A stretch of DNA of 35,723 nt from JAJDFU01 sp964595955. GTDB lineage: Bacteria; Bacteroidota; Bacteroidia; Chitinophagales; Saprospiraceae. Under the pieces are notes generated by a model, which saw only the letters and a list, made by a program, of their open reading frames with translations, had not been told where the DNA came from and made no database searches. Location: NCBI GenBank assembly GCA_964595955.1, contig CAZQSF010000036.1:1-35723 (forward strand), read 5' to 3'. Positions 8,298 to 17,248 of this stretch are shown one piece after another; position 1 is the stretch's first letter, and every line of letters starts with the position of its first letter. A program made the translations under genes and the position numbers.

Positions 8298-8359
8298 GGC
8301 TTCGAGAGAAACCGTTATCTTAGTGCGTTCGCATACAACTACCGCAAACCACCTTTGTC

Positions 8360-9226
8360 ATGAAGAAAACTTGGAATTTACTACTCGCTCTTTTTATGCT
8401 GTTCCAGCTTGGCACGCTGGGCGCTCAAACCCCGGAGGACAATATGATGATGCTCGAGTCCGGGGAGGCCATGCAAGAAAAGCCCGTCGACGATATCGTA
8501 GAACGCCGCCTCACGTATGAGAAGCGGATTCTTCCCTACGACAATGTGCGGGAAGCCGACATCTTCTGGGAAAAGCGCATCTGGCGCGTGATCGATACGC
8601 GCGAAAAGATGAACCTGCCCTTTTCTTATCCGGAACGCCCCTTCTTCACCATTCTGATGGACGCGGCCAAATCCGGTGAGATCACGGTCTACAGCACCGA
8701 GGATGATAAGTTCAGCAACCCCTTCACCACTGAGGAGGTCAAAAGCATCGGGGCCTCTCGCGATACGATTTACGTGACCGATCCCGAAACCTATGAAACC
8801 ACCATGCAGGTGGTCACCAACGAACTCAACCCCGAAGAGATCATGCGCTACCGGATCAAAGAGGTCTGGTTCTTTGATCTGGAGACGTCTACCCTTCAGG
8901 TTCGCATTTTGGGCATTGCACCGATGATCGACAACAAGGACGACAACGGAAACTTCCGCTTCGAGCAGCCTCTTTTCTGGGTGTATTATCCCGAGGCGCG
9001 CAAAGTGCTTGCCCACGAGCGGGTCTTCAACTTCTACAATGATGCCAGCCCGATGTCCTGGGAAGACCTGTTTGAAATGCGATTCTTCTCCAGTTACATC
9101 TGGAAAGAATCCAACGTGTACAATCGCCGCATCCAGGATTACGTGTCCGGCGTAGACATTTTGCTGGAATCCGACCGGATCAAAAGTGAGATCTTCAATT
9201 TCGAACACGATCTCTGGTCGTATTGA
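8360..9226 (+). CDS. gldN: Gliding motility / type IX secretion protein GldN (PorN)
   Basis: Protein of 288 aa with a clear signal peptide (KKTWNLLLALFMLFQLGTLGAQ). The mature part has the GldN/PorN pattern: RRLTYEKRILPYDNVREAD, FWEKRIWRVIDTREKMNLPF, IKEVWFFDLETSTLQVRILG and a segment near the end with WEDLFEMRFFSSYIWKESN. GldN binds the lipoprotein GldK in the periplasmic ring that couples the GldLM motor to the outer-membrane translocon. It follows gldM after 184 bases containing a terminator and probably a promoter, so it may be expressed at a different level from gldLM. A strong terminator follows. Confidence 0.95.
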   Translation: MKKTWNLLLALFMLFQLGTLGAQTPEDNMMMLESGEAMQEKPVDDIVERRLTYEKRILPYDNVREADIFWEKRIWRVIDTREKMNLPFSYPERPFFTILMDAAKSGEITVYSTEDDKFSNPFTTEEVKSIGASRDTIYVTDPETYETTMQVVTNELNPEEIMRYRIKEVWFFDLETSTLQVRILGIAPMIDNKDDNGNFRFEQPLFWVYYPEARKVLAHERVFNFYNDASPMSWEDLFEMRFFSSYIWKESNVYNRRIQDYVSGVDILLESDRIKSEIFNFEHDLWSY

Positions 9227-9247
9227 TCTTTCCGGCCACCCTTCTCG

Positions 9248-9286
9248 AAAAAGCCCTTCGGAGCCTGTTTCCGAAGGGCTTTTTTG
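9248..9286 (+). terminator. Intrinsic terminator after gldN
   Basis: A perfect stem of about 15 bp (9248-9262 with 9270-9284) has a seven-base loop and ends in a T-tract on the plus strand; the A-tract at the other side makes it potentially active in both directions. It begins 22 bases after the gldN stop. The remaining gap to the helicase gene (9287-9566) holds a small CGGGCT/AGCCCG hairpin near 9298-9312 and the long inverted repeat at 9435-9492, but no gene I can support. Confidence 0.9.
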
Positions 9287-9434
9287 TTGCCGGGGCCCGG
9301 GCTTTTAGCCCGAATTACTGCCGTGCAAGGCTCTGAACAAGAGCGGATTAACCCCCGTACAACTTGTTTGGTCTTCCCCCCTCCGGACGGTTCATGCCAA
9401 ATGTCTCATATACGGGTAAACGCCGGGTTCGGAG

Positions 9435-9492
9435 TAATACTGCTTCCCGTATGAAATGACCGAAAAGGTATTTCATACGGGAAGCGGTATTA
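9435..9492. repeat. Long inverted repeat downstream of the helicase gene
   Basis: Bases 9435-9457 pair with 9470-9492 over 23 positions with a single G-T wobble. An inner ACC/GGT helix (with one bulged G) closes a GAAAA loop. It has no T-tract on either side, so it is not a canonical terminator, and it lies 75 bases beyond the helicase stop codon on that strand. Possible roles are an mRNA 3' stabiliser or a small interspersed palindromic element. Its inner arm resembles that of the hairpin at 5563-5607 only through the short string GAAATG. Confidence 0.85.
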
Positions 9493-9566
9493 TAAAACTT
9501 CTCGACTTAGATGACGTGGCGGTATTTCTGGCCAAAAAGGGCGATAAAGCCCAACGATTTTCCGGC

Positions 9567-11495
9567 TCAAGCTCCGTCCTGCAAATAGGCCCAGGCCGTT
9601 TGGTAGGATGCCTTTTCGTCGCAATACGCCAGAAAGGCCTGGTAGAAAGAATCGCTGCCCAGCGTGGCGCTATCGCCCACTACCACCAGTAGTTTGCGGG
9701 CCCGGGTCAGAGCTACATTCATTCGCCTGTAGTCTTTGAGAAAGCCCAGTTCTCCTTTTGCATTCGACCGCACCAAAGACAGGTAGACCGCGTCGGCTTC
9801 CTGCCCCTGGAACCCGTCGATCGTGCGCACGGCCGGAGCTGCATCTGCCAGGCGGGGATCCTCGGCCACCAATTCTTCCAGCAGCTGGACCTGCTCACGA
9901 TAAGGAGAAATGATGGCCAGGCGATCCAGCGGCTGATGCAGTTGTTCGAGCATCTGATGAAGATGTTCCAGCAGGATGAGGGCCTCGCCGCGATTACTTT
10001 TGCTCTTGTACACCGGGTGTTCGGCTTCTTCGAATCCACAGCCGGCCGTATCGATAAAAACCACCGGACCATCGGAGGGGCCGTCCAGCCGATGGCCTGC
10101 CACCGAGGCATCGGCCTGCAGGCGCCCCCCATAGAACCAGTTGTTGGAGAAGCCCATAATGGCTTCGTGCATGCGGTACTGAACGTTGAGAAAAGCCGAG
10201 CGTTCGAAGCGGGGCAGGCAACGCTCCAACAGGGTTTTTTCGAGGCCTCGGCGCTGGGCCACCGTCGAGCGCACGGTGGGAGGCAGCTGGAAGGGGTCGC
10301 CGGCCAGCACAACGCGCGAGGCCCGACTGATGGGCACCCAGGTAGCGGGTTCCAGAGCCTGGGCGGCCTCATCGATGACGACGGTGCGAAAGCGACGCTG
10401 GGCGAGCACGGGATGCACCGCCCCTATGAGGGTACAACAAATGACCTGGGCCTGATCGAGGATCAGGTCGACCAGACGGTCTTCCAGCTGGCGAGCCCAG
10501 GCCTGCAGTTCGGAAGCTTCCCGGTAAAGATCCCGTCGCTCCAGCCGCTCGGCCCGCCCAAACCGGCGTTTGTAGCGACCTGCGGCCCGTCGCTTTTCCG
10601 CCGCCTCCACCTTCAGTTTCTTGATGTGCTTACTTTCCGGATGCCGGGCCATTTGCACATCCAGGGTGTGGTTCCAGATCGACTCTTCCACCCGGGAGAT
10701 ATTGCCCACGCGCACCACCGACAGGCCGCGAGCAGCCAGGCGCTCGGTGAGTACGTCTACGGCCGTATTGGAGGGAGCGGTGACCAGGATATTGTGCTCC
10801 GTTCCGCTCATTGCCTGAATAGCCTCCACCAGCGTGGTAGTTTTGCCCGTACCCGGGGGGCCGTGTACAAGAGCCATATCCCGGGCGGCCAGAATGTAGC
10901 GAACGGCCTCCTGCTGGGATGGATTCAGGGAGCTGCCCGTTGCCAGGCGGGGCAGCGGACCGAAACCCGGCTGTTTTTCGCCCAGCGCAATAGCCCGCAA
11001 CTCGGCCAGCCGGTCGCCACGGGCGTTGCGAACCGCCCGCAAAGCCTTTTCCATCTCTTCGTAGGTCGTGGTATCGAATTGTATATCTACACCGATGCCG
11101 CCCAGCCCCAGCCAGTCGGGCAAATCCGGGCTGTTGAGAATAATGCGCATCCGCCGTTTGTCCACGAAGAATACGACGCCGTTGTAGCTGGGCCGTTTCA
11201 CCTCCGGTTGGGTAGAGAACACCTGGACCGGCTTGCCGGCCCGGAACTGGTGATCGGTTTCCTCAACAGCCCCGGGATGTGCGACTTCGAGATAGGCCTT
11301 GTCGCCATGGGTATAGCCGCTTCTGACCACCTCGACCGGATACCAGGTGTAGCCCTGCTTTCGCCTTTCGGCCAAGGGTTTGGAGGCCACTTTTTCCCGG
11401 AACGCCTCTTCGTCTTCGCGCCGTTCCAGCGCCAGAAGTTCCAGAAGCTGATCGAAGGGGTTGAAATCTTTTTTTCCTTCCTCTTGTTTTGCCAA
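9567..11495 (-). CDS. Superfamily 1 helicase, Upf1/IGHMBP2-like
   Basis: Protein of 642 aa with all main SF1B motifs: Walker A HGPPGTGKTT (residues 211-220), motif Ia APSNTAVDVL (241-250), Walker B VVIDEAAQA, motif III LAGDPFQLPPTV, motif IV QYRMHEAIM, motif V TIDGFQGQEADAVYLS and motif VI NVALTRARKLLVVVGD. An N-terminal domain of about 180 residues resembles the IGHMBP2-type beta-barrel. Such proteins unwind nucleic acid 5' to 3'; the substrate in bacteria is not known. The only supportable start is TTG at 11495, as the frame has no ATG until around residue 116 and is closed upstream by a stop. It is divergent from an ABC exporter with 58 bases between. Confidence 0.92.
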   Translation of the reverse strand: MAKQEEGKKDFNPFDQLLELLALERREDEEAFREKVASKPLAERRKQGYTWYPVEVVRSGYTHGDKAYLEVAHPGAVEETDHQFRAGKPVQVFSTQPEVKRPSYNGVVFFVDKRRMRIILNSPDLPDWLGLGGIGVDIQFDTTTYEEMEKALRAVRNARGDRLAELRAIALGEKQPGFGPLPRLATGSSLNPSQQEAVRYILAARDMALVHGPPGTGKTTTLVEAIQAMSGTEHNILVTAPSNTAVDVLTERLAARGLSVVRVGNISRVEESIWNHTLDVQMARHPESKHIKKLKVEAAEKRRAAGRYKRRFGRAERLERRDLYREASELQAWARQLEDRLVDLILDQAQVICCTLIGAVHPVLAQRRFRTVVIDEAAQALEPATWVPISRASRVVLAGDPFQLPPTVRSTVAQRRGLEKTLLERCLPRFERSAFLNVQYRMHEAIMGFSNNWFYGGRLQADASVAGHRLDGPSDGPVVFIDTAGCGFEEAEHPVYKSKSNRGEALILLEHLHQMLEQLHQPLDRLAIISPYREQVQLLEELVAEDPRLADAAPAVRTIDGFQGQEADAVYLSLVRSNAKGELGFLKDYRRMNVALTRARKLLVVVGDSATLGSDSFYQAFLAYCDEKASYQTAWAYLQDGA

Positions 11496-11553
11496 ATGTC
11501 ATCTATTTATCGTCCTTGAAACCCCAAATGCGGGTTCCTGTTCACCCATTCAC

Positions 11554-13386
11554 ATGAGCCAACGATCGCAAAAAGGCCGGGGAAAAACCAATACGTTCAG
11601 CGACCAGGTAGGCGCTTTGCGCAACTTACCCAGGTTTTTCCGAATGATCTGGCAGACCCATCGGGGCCTGACGCTGGCCACCGCCGCTCTGCGCCTGGTC
11701 AAGTCGGCCATGCCGCTGGCCATGCTGTACGTAGGCAAGGAGATCATTGATGAGATCATTCTGCTCATCGATCAGCCCGAGGCCGGGCAGGACTATCTCT
11801 GGCTTATGGTCGGCATCGAGCTGGGCCTGGCCGTCTTGTCGGATCTGCTCAACCGGGGCATTACCCTCATGGACATCCTGCTGGGCGATCTTTTTGCCAA
11901 CGAGACTTCGGAAAAGCTCATTCGCCACGCGGCCAGTCTGGATCTCTACCACTTCGAAAACCCAAGTTTTTACGACAAGCTGGAGCTGGCACGCCGCCAG
12001 ACCACCGGCCGCACCGTACTCATGTCACAAGTGCTGTCGCAGATCCAGGATATCATTACCGTGCTTTTCCTGGGAGGTGGGCTGGTGGCGTTTAACCCCT
12101 GGCTTATTCTCATCCTGTTCGTAGCCGTCATTCCCTCCTTTTTGGGCGAGTCGCATTTCAATCAGCGCACCTATTCACTCACCCGCAGCTGGACTCCCGA
12201 GCGACGAGAGCTGGATTACCTGCGCTACATCGGCGCCAGCGACCAGACGGCCAAGGAAATCAAGATGTTCTCCCTTTCGGACTTCATTGCCCGCCGGTTT
12301 CGGGAATTGGCCGACAGCTATTACCTCGCCAACCGCAAACTGGCCATCAACCGGGCCGGGGTGGGTAGCGTACTCTCTGCCGTTGGCACCCTGGCTTACT
12401 ACGGTGCCTATGTATTTATCATCTTGCAGACCATTGGCGGCATCATCACCGTGGGTACGCTCACTTTCCTGGCCGGGTCCTTCAGCCGCATGCAGGGCAT
12501 GCTCCAAAACATCATGAACCGCTTTTCCAGGATCGCTGAGCAGGCTCTTTACCTGCAAGATCTGTTCGACTTCTTTGAGATCCAGCCTACCATACGGACC
12601 ACAGCCGATGCCCGCCCCTTTCCCACGCCCATACGAAAAGGGTTCACCTTCGAACAGGTGAGTTTTCGCTACCCCAATTCAGAGGCCTGGGCCCTGCGCG
12701 ACCTAAGCTTTACGCTGCATGCCGGTGAAAAGCTGGCTTTGGTCGGAGAGAACGGGGCCGGCAAGACCACCCTCGTCAAATTGCTGGCCCGCTTGTATGA
12801 ACCGACCGAAGGACGCATCCTGCTGGACGGCATCGATATACGCGAATACGACCTCAAAAGCCTGCGCGACCACATCGGCGTGATCTTTCAGGACTATTGG
12901 CGCTATCAGATGAAGGCCGGCGAAAATATTGCGGTCGGCCGAATTGAAGAGCTCGCCGATATTCCGGCCATCCGGAATGCGGCCCGCAAGAGCCTCGCCG
13001 ATCAGGTGATCGAAAACCTGCCCGGGGAATACGAGCAGCGCCTCGGAAAGCGCTTTGCCGATGGCGTAGAGCTGTCGGGCGGTCAGTGGCAAAAGGTGGC
13101 CCTGGCCCGCGCATACATGCGCGATGCGCAGTTGCTCATCCTGGATGAGCCCACCTCCGCCCTGGACGCCCGTTCCGAACACGAGGTGTTTCTGCGCTTC
13201 TCCGAACTCATCGCCGGCAAAACAGCCGTGCTCATCTCGCACCGGTTCTCCACCGTGCGCATGGCCGACCGCATCCTGGTGCTCCAAAACGGCCGACTGC
13301 TCGAAATCGGCAGCCATGAGGAACTCCTGGCCCGCGAGGGCAAATACGCGGAATTGTTCTACCTGCAGGCGCAGGGCTATTTGTGA
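11554..13386 (+). CDS. ABC exporter, fused permease and ATPase
   Basis: Protein of 610 aa with the half-transporter layout of type IV exporters (MsbA/Sav1866-like). Membrane helices lie at roughly residues 42-62, 82-100, 163-200 and 270-312. The nucleotide-binding domain begins about residue 363 with Walker A GENGAGKTT (398-406), Q-loop Gln446, signature LSGGQ (507-511), Walker B LLILDEP (527-533) and H-loop His563. It would work as a homodimer or with a partner elsewhere, exporting a hydrophobic substrate or peptide that cannot be named. The ATG at 11554 is preferred; the frame is open upstream, but that part overlaps the divergent helicase gene. It converges with uvrA 43 bases away, without an obvious terminator. 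Confidence 0.92.
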   Translation: MSQRSQKGRGKTNTFSDQVGALRNLPRFFRMIWQTHRGLTLATAALRLVKSAMPLAMLYVGKEIIDEIILLIDQPEAGQDYLWLMVGIELGLAVLSDLLNRGITLMDILLGDLFANETSEKLIRHAASLDLYHFENPSFYDKLELARRQTTGRTVLMSQVLSQIQDIITVLFLGGGLVAFNPWLILILFVAVIPSFLGESHFNQRTYSLTRSWTPERRELDYLRYIGASDQTAKEIKMFSLSDFIARRFRELADSYYLANRKLAINRAGVGSVLSAVGTLAYYGAYVFIILQTIGGIITVGTLTFLAGSFSRMQGMLQNIMNRFSRIAEQALYLQDLFDFFEIQPTIRTTADARPFPTPIRKGFTFEQVSFRYPNSEAWALRDLSFTLHAGEKLALVGENGAGKTTLVKLLARLYEPTEGRILLDGIDIREYDLKSLRDHIGVIFQDYWRYQMKAGENIAVGRIEELADIPAIRNAARKSLADQVIENLPGEYEQRLGKRFADGVELSGGQWQKVALARAYMRDAQLLILDEPTSALDARSEHEVFLRFSELIAGKTAVLISHRFSTVRMADRILVLQNGRLLEIGSHEELLAREGKYAELFYLQAQGYL

Positions 13387-13429
13387 GGCCCCGTCCTCGT
13401 CCGGGAGAAAGATTTGCCCTATCGCCCTC

Positions 13430-16279
13430 CTAGGCTAGCTTATCTTGGAGATACTTTCCGGTGTAGGAGCTTTTTTCCTCGACGAGCTTTTCGGGCACCC
13501 CTTCGAAAACCAGATGCCCACCTTCCCGGCCGCCTTCCGGACCCAGGTCGATGACCCAGTCAGCGCATTTGATCACTTCCAGGTTGTGCTCCACGACCAG
13601 TACGGTATGGCCATGCTCAACGAGGGCCTGCAGAGCGGTCAGCAGCTTCTGGATGTCGTGAAAATGGAGTCCTGTGGTGGGTTCGTCGAAGATGAAAAGA
13701 ATATGGTCGTTGTGTCGTTCCTTGGTGAGAAAGGAGGCGAGTTTCACGCGCTGGGCTTCTCCGCCGGAGAGGGTGCTGGAGCTTTGCCCCAGATGGACGT
13801 AGCCCAGCCCCACATCGAACAAGGGCTGGAGCTTTTGTACGATGTCTTTCTCATCGGCAAAAAACTCGAGTGCTTCTTCCACGCTCAGTTCGAGGATATC
13901 GAAAATGTTCTTGCCCTTGTATTCCACATCCAGGACTTCCGGTTTGAACCGGCGGCCGTTGCACTCTTCGCACACCAGGCGCACGTCGGCCAGAAACTGC
14001 ATTTCGACCACTTGTTCGCCTTCTCCCTTGCAGGTATCGCAGCGGCCGCCGTCCACGTTGAAGGAGAAGTGCTTGGGCTTGAACCCCCGGATGTGACTCA
14101 ATTGCTGGCCGGCCATCAGGGCGCGGATGGCATCGTAGGCCTTGACGTAGGTAACCGGGTTGGACCGGGAGGATTTGCCGATGGGACTCTGGCTGATCAT
14201 TTCCACCTGATCGATGGCCTTCACATCCCCGCTCAGGCGGTTGAACAGGCCGGGCGATTTGGAATAGTTCTCCTGCAGCTCTTTTTGGAGAGCCGGATAG
14301 AGAATCTGTTTGACCAGGGTGGTTTTTCCCGAACCCGATACGCCCGTAACGACCGTGAGCGTATTCAATGGCAGGGTCACATCTACGTTTTTGAGGTTGT
14401 GCTGGCGGGCTCCTTCGATCTTCAGAAAGCGCGTTGCCTGGCGGCGGTGCTCCGGCACCGGAATGTTCATTTCCCCTTTGAGGTATTTTGCCGTCAGGCT
14501 TTTGGCGGCCTTTTTGAAAATGGACTTGTAGGGGCCGGCATACACGACCCGGCCGCCGTGAATTCCAGCCTCGGGGCCGATGTCCACCAGATAATCGGCC
14601 GAGCGGATCACATCCTCTTCGTGCTCCACGACGATGACCGTATTGCCGAGGTCTCGCAGGGCAAAAAGCACATCCACCAAGCGGTTGGTGTCTCGCGGGT
14701 GCAAACCGATGCTGGGCTCGTCCAGAATGTACATGCTGCTGGTGAGATTGCTGCCCAGGGTCCGGGTCAGATTGATGCGCTGGGTTTCCCCTCCGCTCAG
14801 GCTGTTGCTCAGGCGACTGAGGGTCAGATAGCCCAATCCGAGCTTGAGCATGAAATCCAGGCGGTTGTTGATCTCCAGCAACAGGCGGCGGGCGATCTTT
14901 GCTTCCTGCGGGTTGAATTCCAATTCGTTGAAGAAGGTCCTGAGCTCGTCGATGGGCCATTCCACCAGGTCCACGATAGCCCGGTCTCCGACCTTCACAT
15001 AGGTGGCTTCCTTGCGCAGGCGGCCGCCTTCGCAGTCTGGGCAAAGCGTACGGCCCCGGTAACGGGCCAGCATGACCCGGTTCTGGATCTTGTAAGTCTT
15101 TTCCTCCAGTTCGCCGAAGAACTCGCGGATGCCGCGGAAATGGTCGTTGCCGTTCCAAAGCAGGCGCCGCTCCTCCCGGCTGAGATCCTGATAGGGCGTG
15201 TGTACCGGAAAATCGACCAGATGAGCCTTGTTCAGGAAGGCCTCCAGCCACAGGCCGTACTTTTCGCCTTTCCAGCAGGCAATGGCCCCTTCGTAGACGC
15301 TCAGACTGGGGTCGGGTATTACCTTTTTCTCGTCAATGCCCATCACCATGCTAAAGCCCTCGCAACGGGGGCAGGCTCCGTAGGGATTGTTGAAGTTGAA
15401 GAGCTGGGGCGAGGGTTCCAGAAAGGTCATGCCATCCAGCTCAAACCGGTTGTTGAACGCCAGCCGGTCTCCCGCTACGAAATCCACCACGCATTCGCCT
15501 TCGCTCTCGAAGAAGGCCGTCTGTACCGAGTCGGCCATTCGCCGCGTATTATCTTCTTCTCCGGGCTTTACCGCGAACCGGTCGACGAGAATAAGAATCG
15601 GCCGGTCCTTCAGCTCGCCCAGCTTCAGGCCCAATCGATCGTCGCCTTCTTCCAGCAAGTCCTGAATATCCAGCAGGTCCCCGTCAATTTCTACGCGGGT
15701 GTAGCCTTTTTGCAACAGCAGATCGAGTTCCTGGCCCAGTTTCCGGTCCACATACTTGTACGGCAGGGGGGCAAAGAGCTGGATTTTGGTGCCCTCCCCC
15801 CGGGCGAGCATGGCATCTACCACGTCGCTCACCTCGTGTTTCTTCACCCGCTGCCCGGAAACGGGCGAATAGGTCTTCCCGACCCGGGCGTAGAGCAAAC
15901 GCAGGTAGTCGTAGATTTCCGTGAGCGTACCCACGGTTGAACGGGCATTGCTGGTGGATACTTTTTGTTCGATGGCAATGGCCGGGCAGATGCCTTTGAT
16001 GTAGTCCACATCGGGCTTTTTCATCCGTCCCAGAAACTGGCGGGCATACGAAGACAGGCTTTCCACGTACCGACGTTGGCCTTCGGCATAAAGGGTGTCC
16101 ATGGTGATGGATGACTTCCCCGAACCGGACACCCCCGTGACCACGATGAGCTGGTCTTTCGGCAGCTCGAGGTCTACATTCCGGAGATTATTGGCCCGGG
16201 CCCCCTTGATAAAAATGGAATCCAGCATGCCATCGGTGGTAGGCGGGTCGAGCGTGGCGGGGGCTTTCTTCTTAGACAT
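13430..16279 (-). CDS. uvrA: Excinuclease ABC subunit A (UvrA)
   Basis: Protein of 949 aa, typical for UvrA, the damage-sensing ATPase of nucleotide excision repair. It has two ABC modules: first Walker A GVSGSGKSS (49-57) and signature LSGGETQRINL, second Walker A GVSGSGKTTL and signature LSGGEAQRVKL. The second zinc finger (CDTCKGEGEQ to CEECNGRRF) is intact. In the N-terminal half two usual cysteine pairs are missing: YSPVSGQRV stands where CPxCG is common (about residue 138), and FELDGM replaces the first pair of zinc finger 1, while CPRC remains (303-306). I recall the same pattern in other Bacteroidota UvrA proteins. The ATG at 16279 suits the N-terminus and a promoter lies just upstream. 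Confidence 0.96.
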   Translation of the reverse strand: MSKKKAPATLDPPTTDGMLDSIFIKGARANNLRNVDLELPKDQLIVVTGVSGSGKSSITMDTLYAEGQRRYVESLSSYARQFLGRMKKPDVDYIKGICPAIAIEQKVSTSNARSTVGTLTEIYDYLRLLYARVGKTYSPVSGQRVKKHEVSDVVDAMLARGEGTKIQLFAPLPYKYVDRKLGQELDLLLQKGYTRVEIDGDLLDIQDLLEEGDDRLGLKLGELKDRPILILVDRFAVKPGEEDNTRRMADSVQTAFFESEGECVVDFVAGDRLAFNNRFELDGMTFLEPSPQLFNFNNPYGACPRCEGFSMVMGIDEKKVIPDPSLSVYEGAIACWKGEKYGLWLEAFLNKAHLVDFPVHTPYQDLSREERRLLWNGNDHFRGIREFFGELEEKTYKIQNRVMLARYRGRTLCPDCEGGRLRKEATYVKVGDRAIVDLVEWPIDELRTFFNELEFNPQEAKIARRLLLEINNRLDFMLKLGLGYLTLSRLSNSLSGGETQRINLTRTLGSNLTSSMYILDEPSIGLHPRDTNRLVDVLFALRDLGNTVIVVEHEEDVIRSADYLVDIGPEAGIHGGRVVYAGPYKSIFKKAAKSLTAKYLKGEMNIPVPEHRRQATRFLKIEGARQHNLKNVDVTLPLNTLTVVTGVSGSGKTTLVKQILYPALQKELQENYSKSPGLFNRLSGDVKAIDQVEMISQSPIGKSSRSNPVTYVKAYDAIRALMAGQQLSHIRGFKPKHFSFNVDGGRCDTCKGEGEQVVEMQFLADVRLVCEECNGRRFKPEVLDVEYKGKNIFDILELSVEEALEFFADEKDIVQKLQPLFDVGLGYVHLGQSSSTLSGGEAQRVKLASFLTKERHNDHILFIFDEPTTGLHFHDIQKLLTALQALVEHGHTVLVVEHNLEVIKCADWVIDLGPEGGREGGHLVFEGVPEKLVEEKSSYTGKYLQDKLA

Positions 16280-16315
16280 AGTACATTGGCTGATTGCACA
16301 ATCAAAACAAGCGGC

Positions 16316-16347
16316 CAAACATAGAGTTTTAGCCCAAGGAGACCAAA
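16316..16347 (-). promoter_or_regulatory. Bacteroidota-type promoter for uvrA
   Basis: On the minus strand TTTG (16347-16344) is followed after 20 bases by TATGTTTG (16323-16316), matching TAnnTTTG completely. Transcription would start near 16309, about 30 bases before the uvrA ATG. No LexA-like palindrome is obvious around it. The remainder of the 358-base gap between uvrA and the sigma factor (16280-16637) holds the divergent sigma factor promoter and no gene. Confidence 0.62.
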
Positions 16348-16499
16348 CCCGGCCGGCGGTCCGAAAGCCCTTCTGCCCGGAGGCGGAAATTCGAAACAAA
16401 TTATTGGACTTCAGCCTTTTGCACCCGGAAACAAGCTGAGCCTACAACCGGCGAAAGCCGGAATAAGTCAGCTGAACGATAAAAAAATGCCAAAAGTAT

Positions 16500-16531
16500 T
16501 TCGTCCTTTCATCGGAATGCCGTTATATTTG
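16500..16531 (+). promoter_or_regulatory. Candidate promoter for the sigma factor gene
   Basis: TATATTTG (16524-16531) is a complete match to the Bacteroidota -7 box TAnnTTTG. The upstream element is TTC (16500-16502), 21 bases away, instead of TTG. The start would be near 16538, leaving an AT-rich leader of about 100 bases before the ATG at 16638. Confidence 0.5.
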
Positions 16532-16637
16532 ATCGAGTCTTTGCTCATTTTTCACATCTAAAAGCGGCTGACTATAGATTGTAACTTCTACACTAAATAG
16601 GTTTTAATCCCATTTTCAAACCATACGCTATTTAGGT

Positions 16638-17219
16638 ATGCAAGTTACAATGCTTAACGACCAGCAGCTTATTTCCCGCTATCTGGAAGGAGACGAACGC
16701 GCTTTTGAAGAATTGCTGAATCGCCATCAGCAGAAGATCTACACGTCCATCTACCTTTTCGTCAAGGATCAGAGCCTGGCTGAAGACATCTTTCAGGAAG
16801 TCTTCATTAAAATCATCGACACCCTGCGCAAGGGCAAGTACAACCACGAAGGCAAATTCCTTCAGTGGGCCATGCGCATTTCCTACAACATGTGTGTCGA
16901 CTACTTTCGTCGCTCCAAGCGCCGCCCCACGGTATCGCCTACGGAGACCTTCGACATCTTTGACGTATTGCAGGTCAGCGAGGACAATGCCGAACAGCGC
17001 ATTATCCGCAGCCAGACCCACGACAAAGTGCGTCAGCTGGTGGATATGCTTCCGCCCGAGCAACGCGAGGTGGTTATTTTGCGCCACTACGCCGACATGA
17101 GCTTCAAGGAAATCGCCAAGCTCACCCGGGTGAGCATCAACACGGCTCTGGGGCGTATGCGCTACGCCCTGATCAACATCCGCAAAATGGTAGAGGAAAA
17201 ACAGGTGACTCTCCAGTAA
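16638..17219 (+). CDS. RNA polymerase sigma-70 family factor, ECF type
   Basis: Protein of 193 aa with only regions 2 and 4, as in extracytoplasmic-function sigma factors. Region 2 (about 23-92) has EDIFQEVFIKII and FLQWAMRISYNMCVDYFRR. Region 4 (about 130-182) has LPPEQREVVILRHYADMSFKEIA and a helix-turn-helix through RVSINTALGRMRYAL. No anti-sigma gene or membrane partner follows; the next gene is hemB on the other strand. This suggests a lone regulator, possibly a conserved general ECF factor in the phylum. A second ATG lies four codons in (16650), so the exact start is open. Target genes cannot be deduced. Confidence 0.92.
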   Translation: MQVTMLNDQQLISRYLEGDERAFEELLNRHQQKIYTSIYLFVKDQSLAEDIFQEVFIKIIDTLRKGKYNHEGKFLQWAMRISYNMCVDYFRRSKRRPTVSPTETFDIFDVLQVSEDNAEQRIIRSQTHDKVRQLVDMLPPEQREVVILRHYADMSFKEIAKLTRVSINTALGRMRYALINIRKMVEEKQVTLQ

Positions 17220-17248
17220 ACGCACAGCTTCTTGAAACCAGGTGAATA

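Noticed and set aside
9936..11519. Plus-strand open frame of 527 codons opposite the helicase
   Set aside because: It is antisense to all SF1 motifs and shows no domain of its own.
13445..15940. Plus-strand open frame of 831 codons opposite uvrA
   Set aside because: It is the antisense of a complete, motif-rich uvrA; the translation has no recognisable domain and arises from high GC codon use.
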